A stretch of DNA of 64,000 nucleotides from Flavobacterium sp. SUN052 (GCF_028867935.1 NZ_JAPQNS010000001.1:620001-684000), one strand, 5' to 3'. Shown: positions 23,836 through 33,486, numbered from the stretch's first letter. The notes: generated from the letters alone by a model not told the origin. Translations and numbers: made by a program.

Positions 23836-24726
23836 ATGCTTCGTCTTCTTACGCCCGATCCCTGGCCTGCATACGAACTGATTGATGCCGGTGGTTTCGA
23901 GAAACTCGAACGGTTTGGTGAGTATGTACTGGCCCGCCCGGAACCCCAGGCAATCTGGGATAAATCGTTGCCCCAAGCCGACTGGGATCGTCGTGCTCAT
24001 GCTACGTTTCGGCGTGACAAACAGTCTCCAGAGCGGGGCGACTGGCAAAAATCCGCTGATATGCGTGATCCGTGGTTTATCAATTTTCAGCAGGATGGTC
24101 TGGATCTACGTTTCAAACTGGCATTGACATCCTTTAAACACGTTGGTATTTTTCCAGAACAGGCTACCAATTGGGCGTTTATTCACGATAAAGTAAAGGC
24201 ATTACAGGCGGGCAAAGCATCAATCAGCCGGCCCAGAGTGCTCAATCTGTTTGCCTACACAGGCGGGGCATCGTTGGCGGCCTGCCAGGCCGGGGCCGAT
24301 GTGACGCACGTTGATGCCGTGAAACCCGTGATTACCTGGGCCCGGGAAAATATGGACCACAGCAATCTCAAAGATATTCGCTGGGTTGTTGAAGACGCGC
24401 TCAAATTTGTTCGGCGCGAGGTTCGGCGGGGTAATAAATACAATGGCATCATTCTGGACCCCCCAGCTTACGGCCGTGGTCCCGACGGTGAAAAATGGGT
24501 GCTGGAAGAACACCTCAACGAGTTGCTCAAAGCCTGTGCTGACCTGCTCGACCGGGATAATCACTTTTTTATCATCAATCTTTACTCGCTTGGTTTCTCA
24601 TCGCTGATTCTTGACAACCTCATGCGGCAGGTGTTTGGTAAACCCGCCGGAGCCGAATGGGGTGAGTTATACCTGGATGACCGTTACCAAAAAAGGCTTC
24701 CGCTGGGCGTGTTTTATCGGTTCTGA
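23836..24726 (+). CDS. Class I SAM-dependent methyltransferase (RlmK/RlmI-like)
   Basis: 296 residues. The SAM-binding motif VLNLFAYTGGASLAACQAGADVTHVDAVK (residues about 135-163) contains Asp for the ribose. The catalytic-loop motif ILDPPAYGRG follows at about 206-215. The N-terminal part (EKLERFGEYVLARPEPQAIW) is a short RlmK-type domain. The family methylates 23S rRNA or similar RNA. No Cys of the m5C type is evident, so an m7G or other product is possible. The frame runs 3 bases from the TPR-gene region. Confidence 0.85.
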   Translation: MLRLLTPDPWPAYELIDAGGFEKLERFGEYVLARPEPQAIWDKSLPQADWDRRAHATFRRDKQSPERGDWQKSADMRDPWFINFQQDGLDLRFKLALTSFKHVGIFPEQATNWAFIHDKVKALQAGKASISRPRVLNLFAYTGGASLAACQAGADVTHVDAVKPVITWARENMDHSNLKDIRWVVEDALKFVRREVRRGNKYNGIILDPPAYGRGPDGEKWVLEEHLNELLKACADLLDRDNHFFIINLYSLGFSSLILDNLMRQVFGKPAGAEWGELYLDDRYQKRLPLGVFYRF

Positions 24727-24764
24727 TTTTGGTTCGTGTTACATTTGTGGGAAAGAGAATTATA

Positions 24765-26009
24765 ATGATCGGTAGAGCAAAGGAGTCAAAAAGAGAACGT
24801 GCAAAAGAGTGCCACAATAGACGTCGGCCCGCCACTCTTTTGCTCATTCACGCTTTCGCTCTTTCGCTCTTTCTCTGTGGTTGCGATGCTGACCCACGCC
24901 AGCAAAGGCGAATTCCTCCGCTGCCAACGGCCAGCGATAGTTCTCGAATAGAGGCTGCCTTACGCACGTTAACCCGCGCCATCAATCAGTCTTCGCCCGC
25001 GTCGGCCTATGCCAAACGGGCAAAACTCTATTTGAGTATAAACCGCACCAAGGAAGCCCTGGAAGATATTGACGAGGCCATCAGTCGAAACAATACTGAA
25101 GGAGCCTACTACCTGATTCGGGCACAGGTATTGCGTACGCTAAAACTTCCCGATAAAGCGCTTGATAACGCCCAACGGGCTGAAATTTTGGGCGCCGATA
25201 CCCCTGAGCTGTACACACTTTTGGCTGACATTTGGCAGCAGCGCAATCAATTTGCCAAGGCGCGCCTGTATCTGGCCAAAGCGCTGCAAATGGCCCCATA
25301 CGATGGGGAGGCCTATTTCTTTAACGGCCTTATTACGGCAAAGCAGGGCGACACAAGTCAGGCCCTGGGCTTATACCAGCAGTCGTTAAAATTGAAACCT
25401 CGTTTTTTAGAGACGTACAATCAATTGGCAGCGGTTTATCGTTCGCTGGGCGATCTGGGAGCAGCCCTAACCTATAACGAACAGGCCATTCGGTATTTCC
25501 CTAATAACCCCCGCCTTACGTTTGGTCGGGGCATGATTTACCAGGCCGGTGGACGACTCGACAGTGCACTGACATTTTACAAGCAAACTGTGTTACTCGA
25601 ACCGACGTATTATCAGGCCAATTTTCAGGCAGGGTTGATCTTACAACGTTGGAAAGCCTATACGCAAGCACTGGCTAATTTCAGCCGGGTGCAGCAACTG
25701 AGCCCCCAGTATCCACGCATCGACACATACATTGGGCAGTGTCAGGAGCAACTCGGTATGTATGAGCAGGCAGTAGCCTCTTACACCAAAAGTGCTCGCC
25801 AAAATCCTGCCGACCAGCAGGCGGTAGCCGGAATGTGGCGGGCGCAACGCCGAATGTATAGCCCAAGTAGCGATAACTCCGTACTTTTGCCGGATGAAAG
25901 TGGAGCAGCAGGCGCTGAACAACCAACAGCGCCCGTTGACACCCGAATGGATATACAGACAATCCAACCCCGAAGCCGACTAACAACCAGGCCGGATTCG
26001 ATCAAATAA
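24765..26009 (+). CDS. TPR lipoprotein whose signal peptide is encoded by an intergenic-type repeat
   Basis: 414 residues from ATG 24765. After an Arg/Lys-rich start (IGRAKESKRERAKE) comes LLIHAFALSLFLCGC, a lipoprotein signal with a plausible lipobox (FLCGC). Nine or more TPR units follow (ASAYAKRAKLYLSINRTKEAL, GAYYLIRAQVLRTLKLPDKAL, PELYTLLADIWQQRNQFAKA and so on to about residue 350), then a disordered tail. The DNA encoding residues 6-35 is the same kind of CTCTTTC/GAAAGAG word palindrome seen between genes at 36.9 kb, so the exported leader may have been recruited from a repeat. The role is probably protein-protein interaction at the outer membrane. Confidence 0.85.
   Translation: MIGRAKESKRERAKECHNRRRPATLLLIHAFALSLFLCGCDADPRQQRRIPPLPTASDSSRIEAALRTLTRAINQSSPASAYAKRAKLYLSINRTKEALEDIDEAISRNNTEGAYYLIRAQVLRTLKLPDKALDNAQRAEILGADTPELYTLLADIWQQRNQFAKARLYLAKALQMAPYDGEAYFFNGLITAKQGDTSQALGLYQQSLKLKPRFLETYNQLAAVYRSLGDLGAALTYNEQAIRYFPNNPRLTFGRGMIYQAGGRLDSALTFYKQTVLLEPTYYQANFQAGLILQRWKAYTQALANFSRVQQLSPQYPRIDTYIGQCQEQLGMYEQAVASYTKSARQNPADQQAVAGMWRAQRRMYSPSSDNSVLLPDESGAAGAEQPTAPVDTRMDIQTIQPRSRLTTRPDSIK
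24802..24842. repeat. Word palindrome inside the TPR gene 5' end
   Basis: CAAAAGAGTG (24802-24811) and CACTCTTTTG (24833-24842) are perfect complements. The surrounding GAGTCAAAAAGAG and CTCTTTCGCTCTTTC continue the pattern from 24781 to 24874. Confidence 0.75.
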
Positions 26010-26074
26010 ACCGTTTCGAGTTTCAGTAGCTCGTTATTCGTCATGAAACCGGAATAGACTTACTACCAAATTAT

Positions 26075-28018
26075 ATGATTGCCCAGGATCAACTCATTCA
26101 CGTAACGCTACCCGATGGGAGTGTGCGCGAATACCCAAAAGGAAGTTCCAGTCTCGATATTGCGCTGAGTATCAGCGAGGGGCTGGCTCGTAATGTGTTG
26201 GCCGCCAAGGTCGACGGAAAGGTGCAGGACGCTAATCTGCCCATCAACAGTGATGCCCAGGTACAACTGCTCACCTGGAACGACAAGGATGGTAAGGCCA
26301 CGTTCTGGCACTCGTCGGCTCACCTTATGGCTGAGGCTTTGGAAGCGCTGTATCCGGGCGTTAAACTGGCTATCGGACCAGCCGTAGAAAACGGGTTCTA
26401 CTACGATGTCGACTTCGAAGGAAAGCATTTCTCGCAGGATGATTTTAAGAAAGTAGAAGATAAAATGCTCGAACTGGCTCGCCAGAAAAACGAGTATGTT
26501 CGGCAGCCAATTAGCAAAGAAGACGCGCTGGCTTATTTCATTGAAAAAGGCGATCCCTACAAAGTTGAACTTATTCAGGGCCTGGAAGACGGCTCCATAA
26601 CTTTATACACGCAGGGAGGTTTCACCGACCTCTGCCGGGGACCACACATTCCGAACACTGGTTTTATTAAGGCCGCCAAGCTCATGAACGTGGCTGGTGC
26701 CTACTGGCGGGGCGACGAAAAGAACAAGATGCTTACCCGCATCTATGGGGTTACTTATCCCAAACAGAAAGAGCTGGAAGAATACCTGCACTTACTGGAG
26801 GAAGCTAAAAAGCGCGATCACCGCAAACTGGGTAAAGAACTTGATCTGTTTACGTTCTCCGAGAAAGTAGGAGCGGGCTTGCCACTCTGGTTGCCAAAAG
26901 GAGCTCTTGTTCGGGAGCGGCTCGAAAACTTCCTGCGCCGGGCACAGGTGCGGGCAGGGTACTCACCCGTGGTAACGCCCCACATTGGCAGTAAGCAATT
27001 ATACGTGACGTCGGGTCACTGGGAGAAATACGGCGAAGATTCGTTTCAGCCAATTCGTACCCCTGATCCAAACGAAGAGTTCCTGCTGAAGCCTATGAAC
27101 TGCCCTCACCACTGTGAGATTTACAAATCGCGTCCGCGCTCATACCGGGATCTGCCGCTTCGGCTGGCTGAATTCGGGACGGTGTATCGCTACGAGCAGT
27201 CGGGTGAGTTACACGGCCTGACTCGGGTACGTGGGTTTACCCAGGACGATGCGCATATTTTCTGCCGCCCCGATCAGGTGAAAGAAGAATTTATGAAGGT
27301 AATCGATCTGGTGCAATACGTTTTCAAGACACTGGGTTTTAACGATTACAGTGCCCAGATTTCGTTGCGTGACCCTGATAATGGAGCCAAATATATTGGG
27401 TCGGATGATTTGTGGGAGAAAGCAGAATCGGCCATCATTGAGTCAGCAGCTGAGAAAGGGTTATCAACCGTGACGGAAAAAGGAGAAGCGGCTTTCTACG
27501 GCCCTAAACTTGACTTCATGGTGAAGGATGCTCTAGGCCGGAAATGGCAGTTGGGCACTATTCAGGTGGATTACAACTTGCCAAACCGCTTTGAATTGGA
27601 ATACGTTGGGGCCGATAACCAGAAGCACCGGCCTGTAATGATTCACCGTGCCCCATTTGGCTCGCTGGAGCGGTTTATTGCTATTTTGATTGAGAACACG
27701 GCCGGGAATTTCCCGCTCTGGCTCTCGCCTGATCAAATTGCCATTCTGCCAATTTCGGAGAAATACGAAGACTACGCCAACGACCTGTTCCTTACGTTGC
27801 AGGAGCGCGATATTCGCGGTTATGTCGATCTGCGCGACGAGAAAATTGGTCGCAAAATTCGCGATGCAGAAGTGGGAAAAGTACCGTTTATGCTTATCGT
27901 TGGCGATAAAGAACAAGCCGAAGGGAAAGTTTCTGTGCGCCGGAAGGGCCAGGGCGACTTAGGAGCAATGTCGGTAGAAGAGTTTACAACCCTGTTCCAG
28001 AACGAAATAAAGGCTTGA
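26075..28018 (+). CDS. thrS: Threonyl-tRNA synthetase
   Basis: 647 residues, full length. The N-terminal TGS domain (residues 5-65) is followed by the editing domain with [12 protein letters not shown]. The catalytic domain has motif 1 ([19 protein letters not shown]), zinc ligands in [10 protein letters not shown], and motif 2 ([33 protein letters not shown]). Motif 3 is [21 protein letters not shown]. The C-terminal anticodon-binding domain begins near [17 protein letters not shown]. It charges tRNA-Thr. The order thrS-infC-rpmI-rplT is the classic translation cluster, shared with E. coli and Bacillus. Confidence 0.98.
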   Translation: MIAQDQLIHVTLPDGSVREYPKGSSSLDIALSISEGLARNVLAAKVDGKVQDANLPINSDAQVQLLTWNDKDGKATFWHSSAHLMAEALEALYPGVKLAIGPAVENGFYYDVDFEGKHFSQDDFKKVEDKMLELARQKNEYVRQPISKEDALAYFIEKGDPYKVELIQGLEDGSITLYTQGGFTDLCRGPHIPNTGFIKAAKLMNVAGAYWRGDEKNKMLTRIYGVTYPKQKELEEYLHLLEEAKKRDHRKLGKELDLFTFSEKVGAGLPLWLPKGALVRERLENFLRRAQVRAGYSPVVTPHIGSKQLYVTSGHWEKYGEDSFQPIRTPDPNEEFLLKPMNCPHHCEIYKSRPRSYRDLPLRLAEFGTVYRYEQSGELHGLTRVRGFTQDDAHIFCRPDQVKEEFMKVIDLVQYVFKTLGFNDYSAQISLRDPDNGAKYIGSDDLWEKAESAIIESAAEKGLSTVTEKGEAAFYGPKLDFMVKDALGRKWQLGTIQVDYNLPNRFELEYVGADNQKHRPVMIHRAPFGSLERFIAILIENTAGNFPLWLSPDQIAILPISEKYEDYANDLFLTLQERDIRGYVDLRDEKIGRKIRDAEVGKVPFMLIVGDKEQAEGKVSVRRKGQGDLGAMSVEEFTTLFQNEIKA

Positions 28019-28039
28019 TGAGCTCAATGTTGATAGTCT

Positions 28040-28113
28040 CAGGTCAAAAGGCAGTTGGCGCGACTATGTCTTTAGCAAAAGCGATACGGATGTTTTAGCC
28101 GACTTTTGACCTG
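28040..28113. repeat. Inverted repeat after thrS
   Basis: CAGGTCAAAAG (28040-28050) and CTTTTGACCTG (28103-28113) are perfect complements. They stand between thrS and the infC promoter and may end thrS transcription, although no T-run follows. Confidence 0.65.
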
Positions 28114-28119
28114 AAACTT

Positions 28120-28150
28120 TTGACTTTTGGTCGTCAATTTGCTACATTTC
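28120..28150 (+). promoter_or_regulatory. Promoter of infC
   Basis: TTG (28120-28122), a 20-base spacer and TACATTTC (28143-28150; one mismatch to TAnnTTTG). The infC ATG is 62 bases further on. Confidence 0.45.
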
Positions 28151-28211
28151 CCGAACTTTTAACCGTCCCCTACGTTATCAGGGAGACATTTTGAATCACT
28201 AAATAGTATCT

Positions 28212-28769
28212 ATGGCATTACCCCAGCGGAGACCACCCCGGCGCGTGGTTGAAGAACCCTACCGAATTAATGATCGGATCCTGGCCAAACAGGTTCGGGT
28301 CGTCGGCGAAAACGTCGAACAAGGCATTTTCGAAATTGACAAAGCTAAGGCGATGGCCAAGGCCCAAAGCCTTGATCTGGTAGAAATCTCCCCCAACGCC
28401 GTTCCGCCTGTCTGCCGCATTATTGACTACTCCAAGTTCAAATACGAGCAGAAAAAAAAGCAGAAAGAAATTAAGGCCAACGCTCAGAAAGTCGTTATCA
28501 AAGAAATTCGTTTCGGCCCAAACACCGACGATCATGATTTTGACTTTAAGCTCAAGCACGCGCTCACTTTCCTGAAAGAAGGCGCCAAGGTGAAAGCTTA
28601 TGTGCAGTTTGTGGGTCGCGCAATTGTGTTCAAAGAGCGTGGCTTCCAGTTACTCGCCCGATTTGCAAAAGGGCTTGAGGAGGTCGGCAAAATAGAATCA
28701 GAACCCAAACTTGAAGGCAAGCGCATGAGCATGTTTCTTGCCCCAAAAGTTGTTCAGGTAAAGAAATAA
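28212..28769 (+). CDS. infC: Translation initiation factor IF-3
   Basis: 185 residues. The N-terminal domain [24 protein letters not shown] and the linker [29 protein letters not shown] are canonical. The C-terminal ribosome-binding domain has [42 protein letters not shown]-3 binds the 30S subunit and checks start codons. The start codon here is ATG rather than the AUU used for autogenous control in E. coli. A basic Pro/Arg N-terminal extension ([12 protein letters not shown]) precedes the domain. Confidence 0.97.
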   Translation: MALPQRRPPRRVVEEPYRINDRILAKQVRVVGENVEQGIFEIDKAKAMAKAQSLDLVEISPNAVPPVCRIIDYSKFKYEQKKKQKEIKANAQKVVIKEIRFGPNTDDHDFDFKLKHALTFLKEGAKVKAYVQFVGRAIVFKERGFQLLARFAKGLEEVGKIESEPKLEGKRMSMFLAPKVVQVKK

Positions 28770-28780
28770 TTTCAATAAAC

Positions 28781-28827
28781 AACCAACAGCGAGCAGCTAT
28801 CAGTGAAAACTGTTGGTTGCTCGCTGT
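28781..28827. repeat. Mutually exclusive inverted repeats before rpmI
   Basis: AACCAACAG (28781-28789) pairs with CTGTTGGTT (28810-28818). ACAGCGAGCA (28786-28795) pairs with TGCTCGCTGT (28818-28827). The arms overlap, so the two stems cannot form together. They lie between infC and the rpmI promoter. Confidence 0.55.
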
Positions 28828-28857
28828 TTGCTGTTGGCTGTATTTTCCGTATCTTTG
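28828..28857 (+). promoter_or_regulatory. Strong promoter of rpmI-rplT
   Basis: TTG (28828-28830, within TTTG), a 19-base spacer and TATCTTTG (28850-28857) followed by CGG: an exact Bacteroidota promoter. It gives the two ribosomal-protein genes a transcript independent of infC. Confidence 0.75.
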
Positions 28858-28929
28858 CGGCCTGTTTACAAATGGTCCGGGTAATCCGGCGGTCCGGCGA
28901 TCCGGTCAAAACACTAAGCGGTTCAGAAA

Positions 28930-29124
28930 ATGCCTAAAATGAAAACAAACTCGGCCGCCAAGAAGCGTTTCAAGCTGACGGGCACCGGGAAAATCAAGCG
29001 GAAGCACGCCTTCCACTCACACATTCTGACGAAAAAGACAACCAAGCAGAAGCGCAATCTGACTCACTCAACACTGGTATTCAGTGGCGATGAAATGCGG
29101 ATCAAAGCGATGCTGGCTATCTAA
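28930..29124 (+). CDS. rpmI: 50S ribosomal protein L35
   Basis: 64 residues, highly basic, with the family signature [20 protein letters not shown] and [16 protein letters not shown]. The start ATG follows GCGGTTCAGAAA. It belongs to the large ribosomal subunit and is paired as usual with L20. Confidence 0.97.
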   Translation: MPKMKTNSAAKKRFKLTGTGKIKRKHAFHSHILTKKTTKQKRNLTHSTLVFSGDEMRIKAMLAI

Positions 29125-29193
29125 TTTTCGTTTCTTTTTGGGATGCCCTTCGGCTCCCGGTTTTATGTTTCACCCGACGAAAGGCAACAAAGT

Positions 29194-29270
29194 ACAGTGA
29201 GCAGCGAACAGTGAGCAGCAACCAGTTTAAACCAACTGATGGCTGTTAGCTGATAACTGATAGTTGACTG
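29194..29270. repeat. Word repeats between rpmI and rplT
   Basis: ACAGTGAGCAGC occurs twice with a 14-base period (29194, 29208). It is followed by partly complementary words (AACTGATGGCTGTTAGCTG, TAGTTGACTG) and a GTTTAAAC palindrome. The 173-base gap carries no gene. Confidence 0.5.
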
Positions 29271-29297
29271 TCGCCCGCGTCAAAAAACAACTAAAAA

Positions 29298-29642
29298 ATG
29301 CCACGTTCCGTCAATCACGTTGCCTCACGGGCGCGTCGGAAAAAAGTAATGAAGCTGGCCAAAGGCTATTTTGGTCGGCGTAAAAATGTCTGGACGGTTG
29401 CTAAAAACGCCGTTGAGAAAGGTTTAGGCTACGCATACCGCGACCGTCGTGCTAAAAAGCGGGATTTCCGCTCACTTTGGATTCAGCGTATCAACGCTGG
29501 TGTTCGTCTGCACGGCATGTCCTATTCTGCCTTTATCGGCAAACTGAATCAATCGGGAATTGAATTGAACCGCAAGGTTCTGGCTGACTTAGCCATGAAC
29601 CACCCCGAAGCGTTCAAAGCTGTTGTTGATCAACTGAAGTAA
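29298..29642 (+). CDS. rplT: 50S ribosomal protein L20
   Basis: 114 residues, basic. [29 protein letters not shown] at the N terminus and the globular C-terminal part (LRRFNAG-type block: [23 protein letters not shown]) are typical. L20 is an early assembly protein of the 50S subunit and represses its own operon in several bacteria. A terminator follows 29 bases after the stop. Confidence 0.98.
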   Translation: MPRSVNHVASRARRKKVMKLAKGYFGRRKNVWTVAKNAVEKGLGYAYRDRRAKKRDFRSLWIQRINAGVRLHGMSYSAFIGKLNQSGIELNRKVLADLAMNHPEAFKAVVDQLK

Positions 29643-29671
29643 ACAGAGGGTTATCATGACCCACCAACATA

Positions 29672-29703
29672 AAGCCCTGACCAATGGTCGGGGCTTTTTT
29701 ATT
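29672..29703 (+). terminator. Terminator of rplT
   Basis: AAAGCCCTGACC / GGTCGGGGCTTTTTT with a 3-base loop and T-run; it ends the infC-rpmI-rplT run and also faces the convergent bestrophin gene. Confidence 0.88.
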
Positions 29704-29706
29704 GAT

Positions 29707-30693
29707 TTACAACAGGACATTATCCACGGGGTTGAGTTTTTCGGGAAGATGTTCGTCGCCAAGGAACTCTCTAACTTCGATTTCGATGTTGCGGCAGATG
29801 GTTGTTATAGGAATGTCGTTTACACTGTTATCGAACGGGTTTTCGCTGAACTCGCCAATCTGTTCCATCGTGAAAAATACCCACGAGATTAACAAGGTAA
29901 ATGGTATTGTTAACCAAACGCCATAGTCGCCTACTTTGTCCATTTCTTTAAGGAGAGCAAAAGGGAGCAGCGAAATGAACAATAGCACAAAAACCCGGCT
30001 GAAAATGCTGTACTGACGAAAAAGGGGTGTGCTTTTGATACGTTCACAACCGCCCTGAAAATCGTAAAGATTGGCAATATGCTTCACTAAATCGCTGTGT
30101 TCATATTCATCGATTACCTTAGTTTTTTTGAGTCGACCCAATTCATGAATCTGTTTTTTGAGCGCATGAATAGCCGTGTTACTTTTCCCCGCCATCGATT
30201 CGTAATACTCCATCCGGTTCATATCTTGAAAGACCTTTTTCAATCCCTCATCAAACTTCTCCAGCTCGTTACTTTCCGACAGAAACGTCTGATGCAAATC
30301 CTGAGCGCTGGTGGCCCAGGGAATGGTGCGCCGTAATTGTAGCCGAAGAATGTGCACCCAGGCAATGTGACGGTACAGAAACTCGCGCTGGATATCCTTA
30401 TCGGGAACAAGGGAAATAAATGTAGCCGCAAACGTTCGACTTGTGTTAGTGATGCTGCCCCAAAGCCGCCGGGCTTCCCACAGCCGGTCGTAAGCCTGAT
30501 TATTTTTGAAGCCGACATAAAACGCAACGGCCGTACCAATGGTAGCGACGGGCAAAAATGAGATACCCACGAATTGCCAGCCAAGTACTTTGTAAAGTAG
30601 ACAAGCTACCAGGCTGATAAGGAAGGTTCTGAACAGGTTTTTACGGGCAAAATGCCACAGAAGCTTAAATTGAAATGTTTTACCGACGTACAT
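29707..30693 (-). CDS. Bestrophin family ion channel
   Basis: 328 residues. Hydrophobic segments occur near residues 22-40 (FLISLVACLLYKVLGW), 45-62 (FLPVATIGTAVAFYVGF), 215-235 (IFSRVFVLLFISLLPFALL) and 247-265. The family hallmark GFKNNQAYDRLWEARRLWG follows the second segment, and GEFSENPFDNSVNDIPITTICR near the C terminus is the conserved acidic region. Bacterial bestrophins form pentameric channels, some cation-selective. Its stop lies next to the rplT terminator. No partner gene. Confidence 0.9.
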   Translation of the reverse strand: MYVGKTFQFKLLWHFARKNLFRTFLISLVACLLYKVLGWQFVGISFLPVATIGTAVAFYVGFKNNQAYDRLWEARRLWGSITNTSRTFAATFISLVPDKDIQREFLYRHIAWVHILRLQLRRTIPWATSAQDLHQTFLSESNELEKFDEGLKKVFQDMNRMEYYESMAGKSNTAIHALKKQIHELGRLKKTKVIDEYEHSDLVKHIANLYDFQGGCERIKSTPLFRQYSIFSRVFVLLFISLLPFALLKEMDKVGDYGVWLTIPFTLLISWVFFTMEQIGEFSENPFDNSVNDIPITTICRNIEIEVREFLGDEHLPEKLNPVDNVLL

Positions 30694-30850
30694 AAGAAGT
30701 GGTGGTGTTTTGGTGAGTAAGCCATGAAGCTACTACTTTTTGCCATCAAAACAGAGTATCCTCTTTATGGACTGGTAGATGATAACCATATAAAAAACTT
30801 GACCTATTCAGGACTTTCTGAGAACTTTACGATCTACAACCTTGCAACCT

Positions 30851-31945
30851 ATGACTTCCCGTCGGACTATGCTCCAAACGCTGGCTGTTGGCACCACAGC
30901 TGGTATTCTTGCACCAGATTCTTTGCTGGCAGCAACTTCACCCAAAAAAGATAAACTGGGCGTGGCCCTCGTAGGTCTGGGCTATTACAGCACCGATTTG
31001 CTGGCTCCGGCTTTGCAAAAAACCAAGAATTGCTATTTGGCTGGCATTGTGACGGGAACACCCGCCAAAGCCGAAAAATGGAAAAAACAGTACAATATTC
31101 CCGATAAGAATATCTATAGCTACCAAACTTTTGATCAGATAGCCAACAACCCTGATATCGACGTGATTTATGTGGTACTGCCGCCGTCGATGCATAAAGA
31201 ATATGTGGTTCGGGCGGCCAAAGCGGGTAAACACGTTTGGGTGGAGAAACCAATGGCGGTAACGGCCAAAGAGTGCCAGGACATGATTGATGCCTGCAAA
31301 AAAGCAAATGTGTCGCTGTCGGTGGGCTATCGTTTGCACCATGATCCCAATACGCAAGCCTATGTGAAGTTTTTACGCGATGGCAAAATTGGTAAGATCA
31401 AGATGGTAAACTGCTCAGCGGCTTACTATGACGCCCGTACCGACCATTGGAAGCAGAAAAAAGAGATGGGCGGGGGCGTGATGTACGATATGGGTGTGTA
31501 CGTCATTCAGGGCGCACGGCTGGCCACGGGCGAAGAACCTATTGCCGTGACGGCTCAACAGTATACGACCCGGCCCGACGTGTACAAAAATGGTCTCGAC
31601 GAGACGTCGATGGTGCAACTGGAGTTTCCAAGCGGAGCGCGGGCGGCTTTACAGACCAGTTACGGTATGAACATGAATTTTATGCACGTGATTGGTGAAA
31701 AGGGCATTCTTAGGGTAGAACCGTACTCTGGCTACAACGGTGTAAAAGGCAATGGGTCAGGCGGGTTCACCTTTGATAATCCGTACGAAGTACCCATGCA
31801 GCAGGCCATGCAAATGGACGATGATGCCCTGGCGATCATGAACAAAAAGCCTGTTCTGGTACCCGGTGAAGAAGGACTTCGCGATATTAAAATAGTGGAA
31901 GCCATTTACGAAGCAGCCCGGACGAGCAAGCGAGTGAAGATATAA
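30851..31945 (+). CDS. Gfo/Idh/MocA oxidoreductase with Tat-type signal
   Basis: 364 residues from ATG 30851. SRRTMLQTLAVGTTAGI is a twin-arginine signal of the type found on periplasmic Gfo/Idh/MocA enzymes of Bacteroidota. The Rossmann domain starts GVALVGLGYYSTDLLAP and has VEKPMAVTAKEC, with the catalytic-type EKP Lys. The C-terminal alpha/beta domain shows GGGVMYDMGVY and SYGMNMNF. It should oxidise or reduce a sugar or cyclitol with bound NAD(P). The reading frame before 30851 continues to a TTG, but only the ATG places the RR motif at the N terminus. Confidence 0.87.
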   Translation: MTSRRTMLQTLAVGTTAGILAPDSLLAATSPKKDKLGVALVGLGYYSTDLLAPALQKTKNCYLAGIVTGTPAKAEKWKKQYNIPDKNIYSYQTFDQIANNPDIDVIYVVLPPSMHKEYVVRAAKAGKHVWVEKPMAVTAKECQDMIDACKKANVSLSVGYRLHHDPNTQAYVKFLRDGKIGKIKMVNCSAAYYDARTDHWKQKKEMGGGVMYDMGVYVIQGARLATGEEPIAVTAQQYTTRPDVYKNGLDETSMVQLEFPSGARAALQTSYGMNMNFMHVIGEKGILRVEPYSGYNGVKGNGSGGFTFDNPYEVPMQQAMQMDDDALAIMNKKPVLVPGEEGLRDIKIVEAIYEAARTSKRVKI

Positions 31946-31980
31946 ATCCTTATTTTCGCACCCCCAACTCATATTTCACT

Positions 31981-32223
31981 ATGCAACCTGCGGATTTTAC
32001 TGCTTTATCAACTCAACAACAGTTAGACACGCTCTATTACCAGGGCGATATTCTGGCTAATCGCTACGAAGACGAGTTTATTTTTCTGCTTTATAGTTTG
32101 CATAATTTCTACGTAGAGCTTCGCCACGATGCCTACACCAACAAGCTTCAGGAGGTAACGGCGTTTAAAGACACCGATCAGTTAGATGCTTATTTGCCGT
32201 ATCTGGCAGAGGAGCTTATCTAG
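31981..32223 (+). CDS. Small uncharacterised protein
   Basis: 80 residues, acidic, predicted all-helical, no signal peptide. Tyr-rich middle (IFLLYSLHNFYVELRHDAY) and an acidic end (DAYLPYLAEELI). I do not recognise the family; similar small genes are common in Cytophagales. It follows the Gfo/Idh/MocA gene by 35 bases and may share its transcript. Confidence 0.65.
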   Translation: MQPADFTALSTQQQLDTLYYQGDILANRYEDEFIFLLYSLHNFYVELRHDAYTNKLQEVTAFKDTDQLDAYLPYLAEELI

Positions 32224-32276
32224 TTTCATGTTTCAAGGCTAAACCAGTAAATTGGCTTAGCCTTGAAATGGTTGCC

Positions 32277-33479
32277 CTATTCAACCCAAAGTACCAGACC
32301 TTTCAAATAGCCGCCTTCGGGATGAAACAAGCTGACAGGGTGGTCAGCGGGTTGGCTCAGATGATGGAGAACCCGCACCTGCCGCCCCGCTTCGATAGCG
32401 GCAGCCACCACCGTATTATAGAACAACTCCCGATCGACAACCTGTGAACACGAGAAGGTGAACAGGATGCCACCCTTTGCCACGCGCTTAAATCCTTCAA
32501 TATTTAATCGTTTGTACCCCTGCACTGCCCGGTGTCGGGCCGAAATGTTTTTGGCATAGGCAGGGGGATCTAATACAACAATGTCGTACTGGTCAGGGTG
32601 TGCTTTCAGGTAAGCCATCACATCGTCGGTTATGGCTTCATGTCTGGATTCATCTAAATTATTCGTAACCGCGTTCAGCGCCACGTTGCGGTTGGTCAGG
32701 TCGATCGCTTTTTGGGAAGAATCGACGGAGTGAACCAGTGCGGCTCCGGCTGCCAGAGCGTACACCGAGAAACCGCCCGAATAACAAAACGTATTTAACA
32801 CCCGTTTACCGTGCGAATAACGGGCCAGCAGTTGGCGGTTGTCGCGCTGATCGAGAAAGAACCCCGTTTTTTGCCCTGTTATCCAATCGACCCAAAACGC
32901 GCGGCCATTTTCATGCACTTCGTGGGGTGTTTCGACGGAGCCGAGTAGGTAACCATTCTCAACGGTTTGGCCATAAAGTTCGGGTACGGTTTCGTGGCTT
33001 TTGTCGTAAACGGCTATTAGGGTATCGCCATACACGTTTTTCAGGGCGTCGGTTATTAGATTACGTTCCCGGTGCATACCAATAGAATGAGCCTGCAACA
33101 CCGCTACTCCGTTGTAATAGTCAATGACAAGGCCCGAACAGCCATCGCCCTCACCATGAACAAGGCGGTAGCAGTCGGTTTTAACCCCCGGCGTAGTCGC
33201 AATAATAGCCTCACGGAATTGCCGGATGCCGGTTAATTTTTTTGTCCAGTAATGAATGTCAGGGACAATGCGCTCGAAGGAGAAAATCCGAACAGCAATG
33301 CTACCATCGTGGTAGTGGCCCGTGGCAAGGTAGTTGCCTTTCTTGTCGAACACTTCCACCACGTCGCCGTCGCTCAGAGTTCCTTCGTAGCGGCTGATGG
33401 CTCCCGAAAACACCCAGGGATGAAACCGGCGGATGGCCTCATCACGACCGGCTTGAAGATATAACTTGGGTAATTGCAT
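32277..33479 (-). CDS. Class I SAM-dependent rRNA methyltransferase (RlmI-like)
   Basis: 400 residues from ATG 33479; the upstream extension is cut off by a -7 element at 33487-33494. An N-terminal PUA domain (KLYLQAGRDEAIRRFHPWVFSGAI...GDVVEVFDKKGNYLATGHYH) is followed by a RNA-binding middle. The SAM domain has LNTFCYSGGFSVYALAAGA and VLDPPAYAKN, and the Cys motif TFSCSQVVDRELF holds the nucleophile of the m5C type. This is the RlmI architecture (23S m5C1962 in E. coli). Confidence 0.9.
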   Translation of the reverse strand: MQLPKLYLQAGRDEAIRRFHPWVFSGAISRYEGTLSDGDVVEVFDKKGNYLATGHYHDGSIAVRIFSFERIVPDIHYWTKKLTGIRQFREAIIATTPGVKTDCYRLVHGEGDGCSGLVIDYYNGVAVLQAHSIGMHRERNLITDALKNVYGDTLIAVYDKSHETVPELYGQTVENGYLLGSVETPHEVHENGRAFWVDWITGQKTGFFLDQRDNRQLLARYSHGKRVLNTFCYSGGFSVYALAAGAALVHSVDSSQKAIDLTNRNVALNAVTNNLDESRHEAITDDVMAYLKAHPDQYDIVVLDPPAYAKNISARHRAVQGYKRLNIEGFKRVAKGGILFTFSCSQVVDRELFYNTVVAAAIEAGRQVRVLHHLSQPADHPVSLFHPEGGYLKGLVLWVE

Positions 33480-33486
33480 AATCCTG

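Noticed and set aside
30724..30954. Short + frame before the Gfo/Idh/MocA gene (76 codons)
   Set aside because: It overlaps the real gene in another frame, has no recognisable motif and its second half is only a shadow of the oxidoreductase coding sequence.
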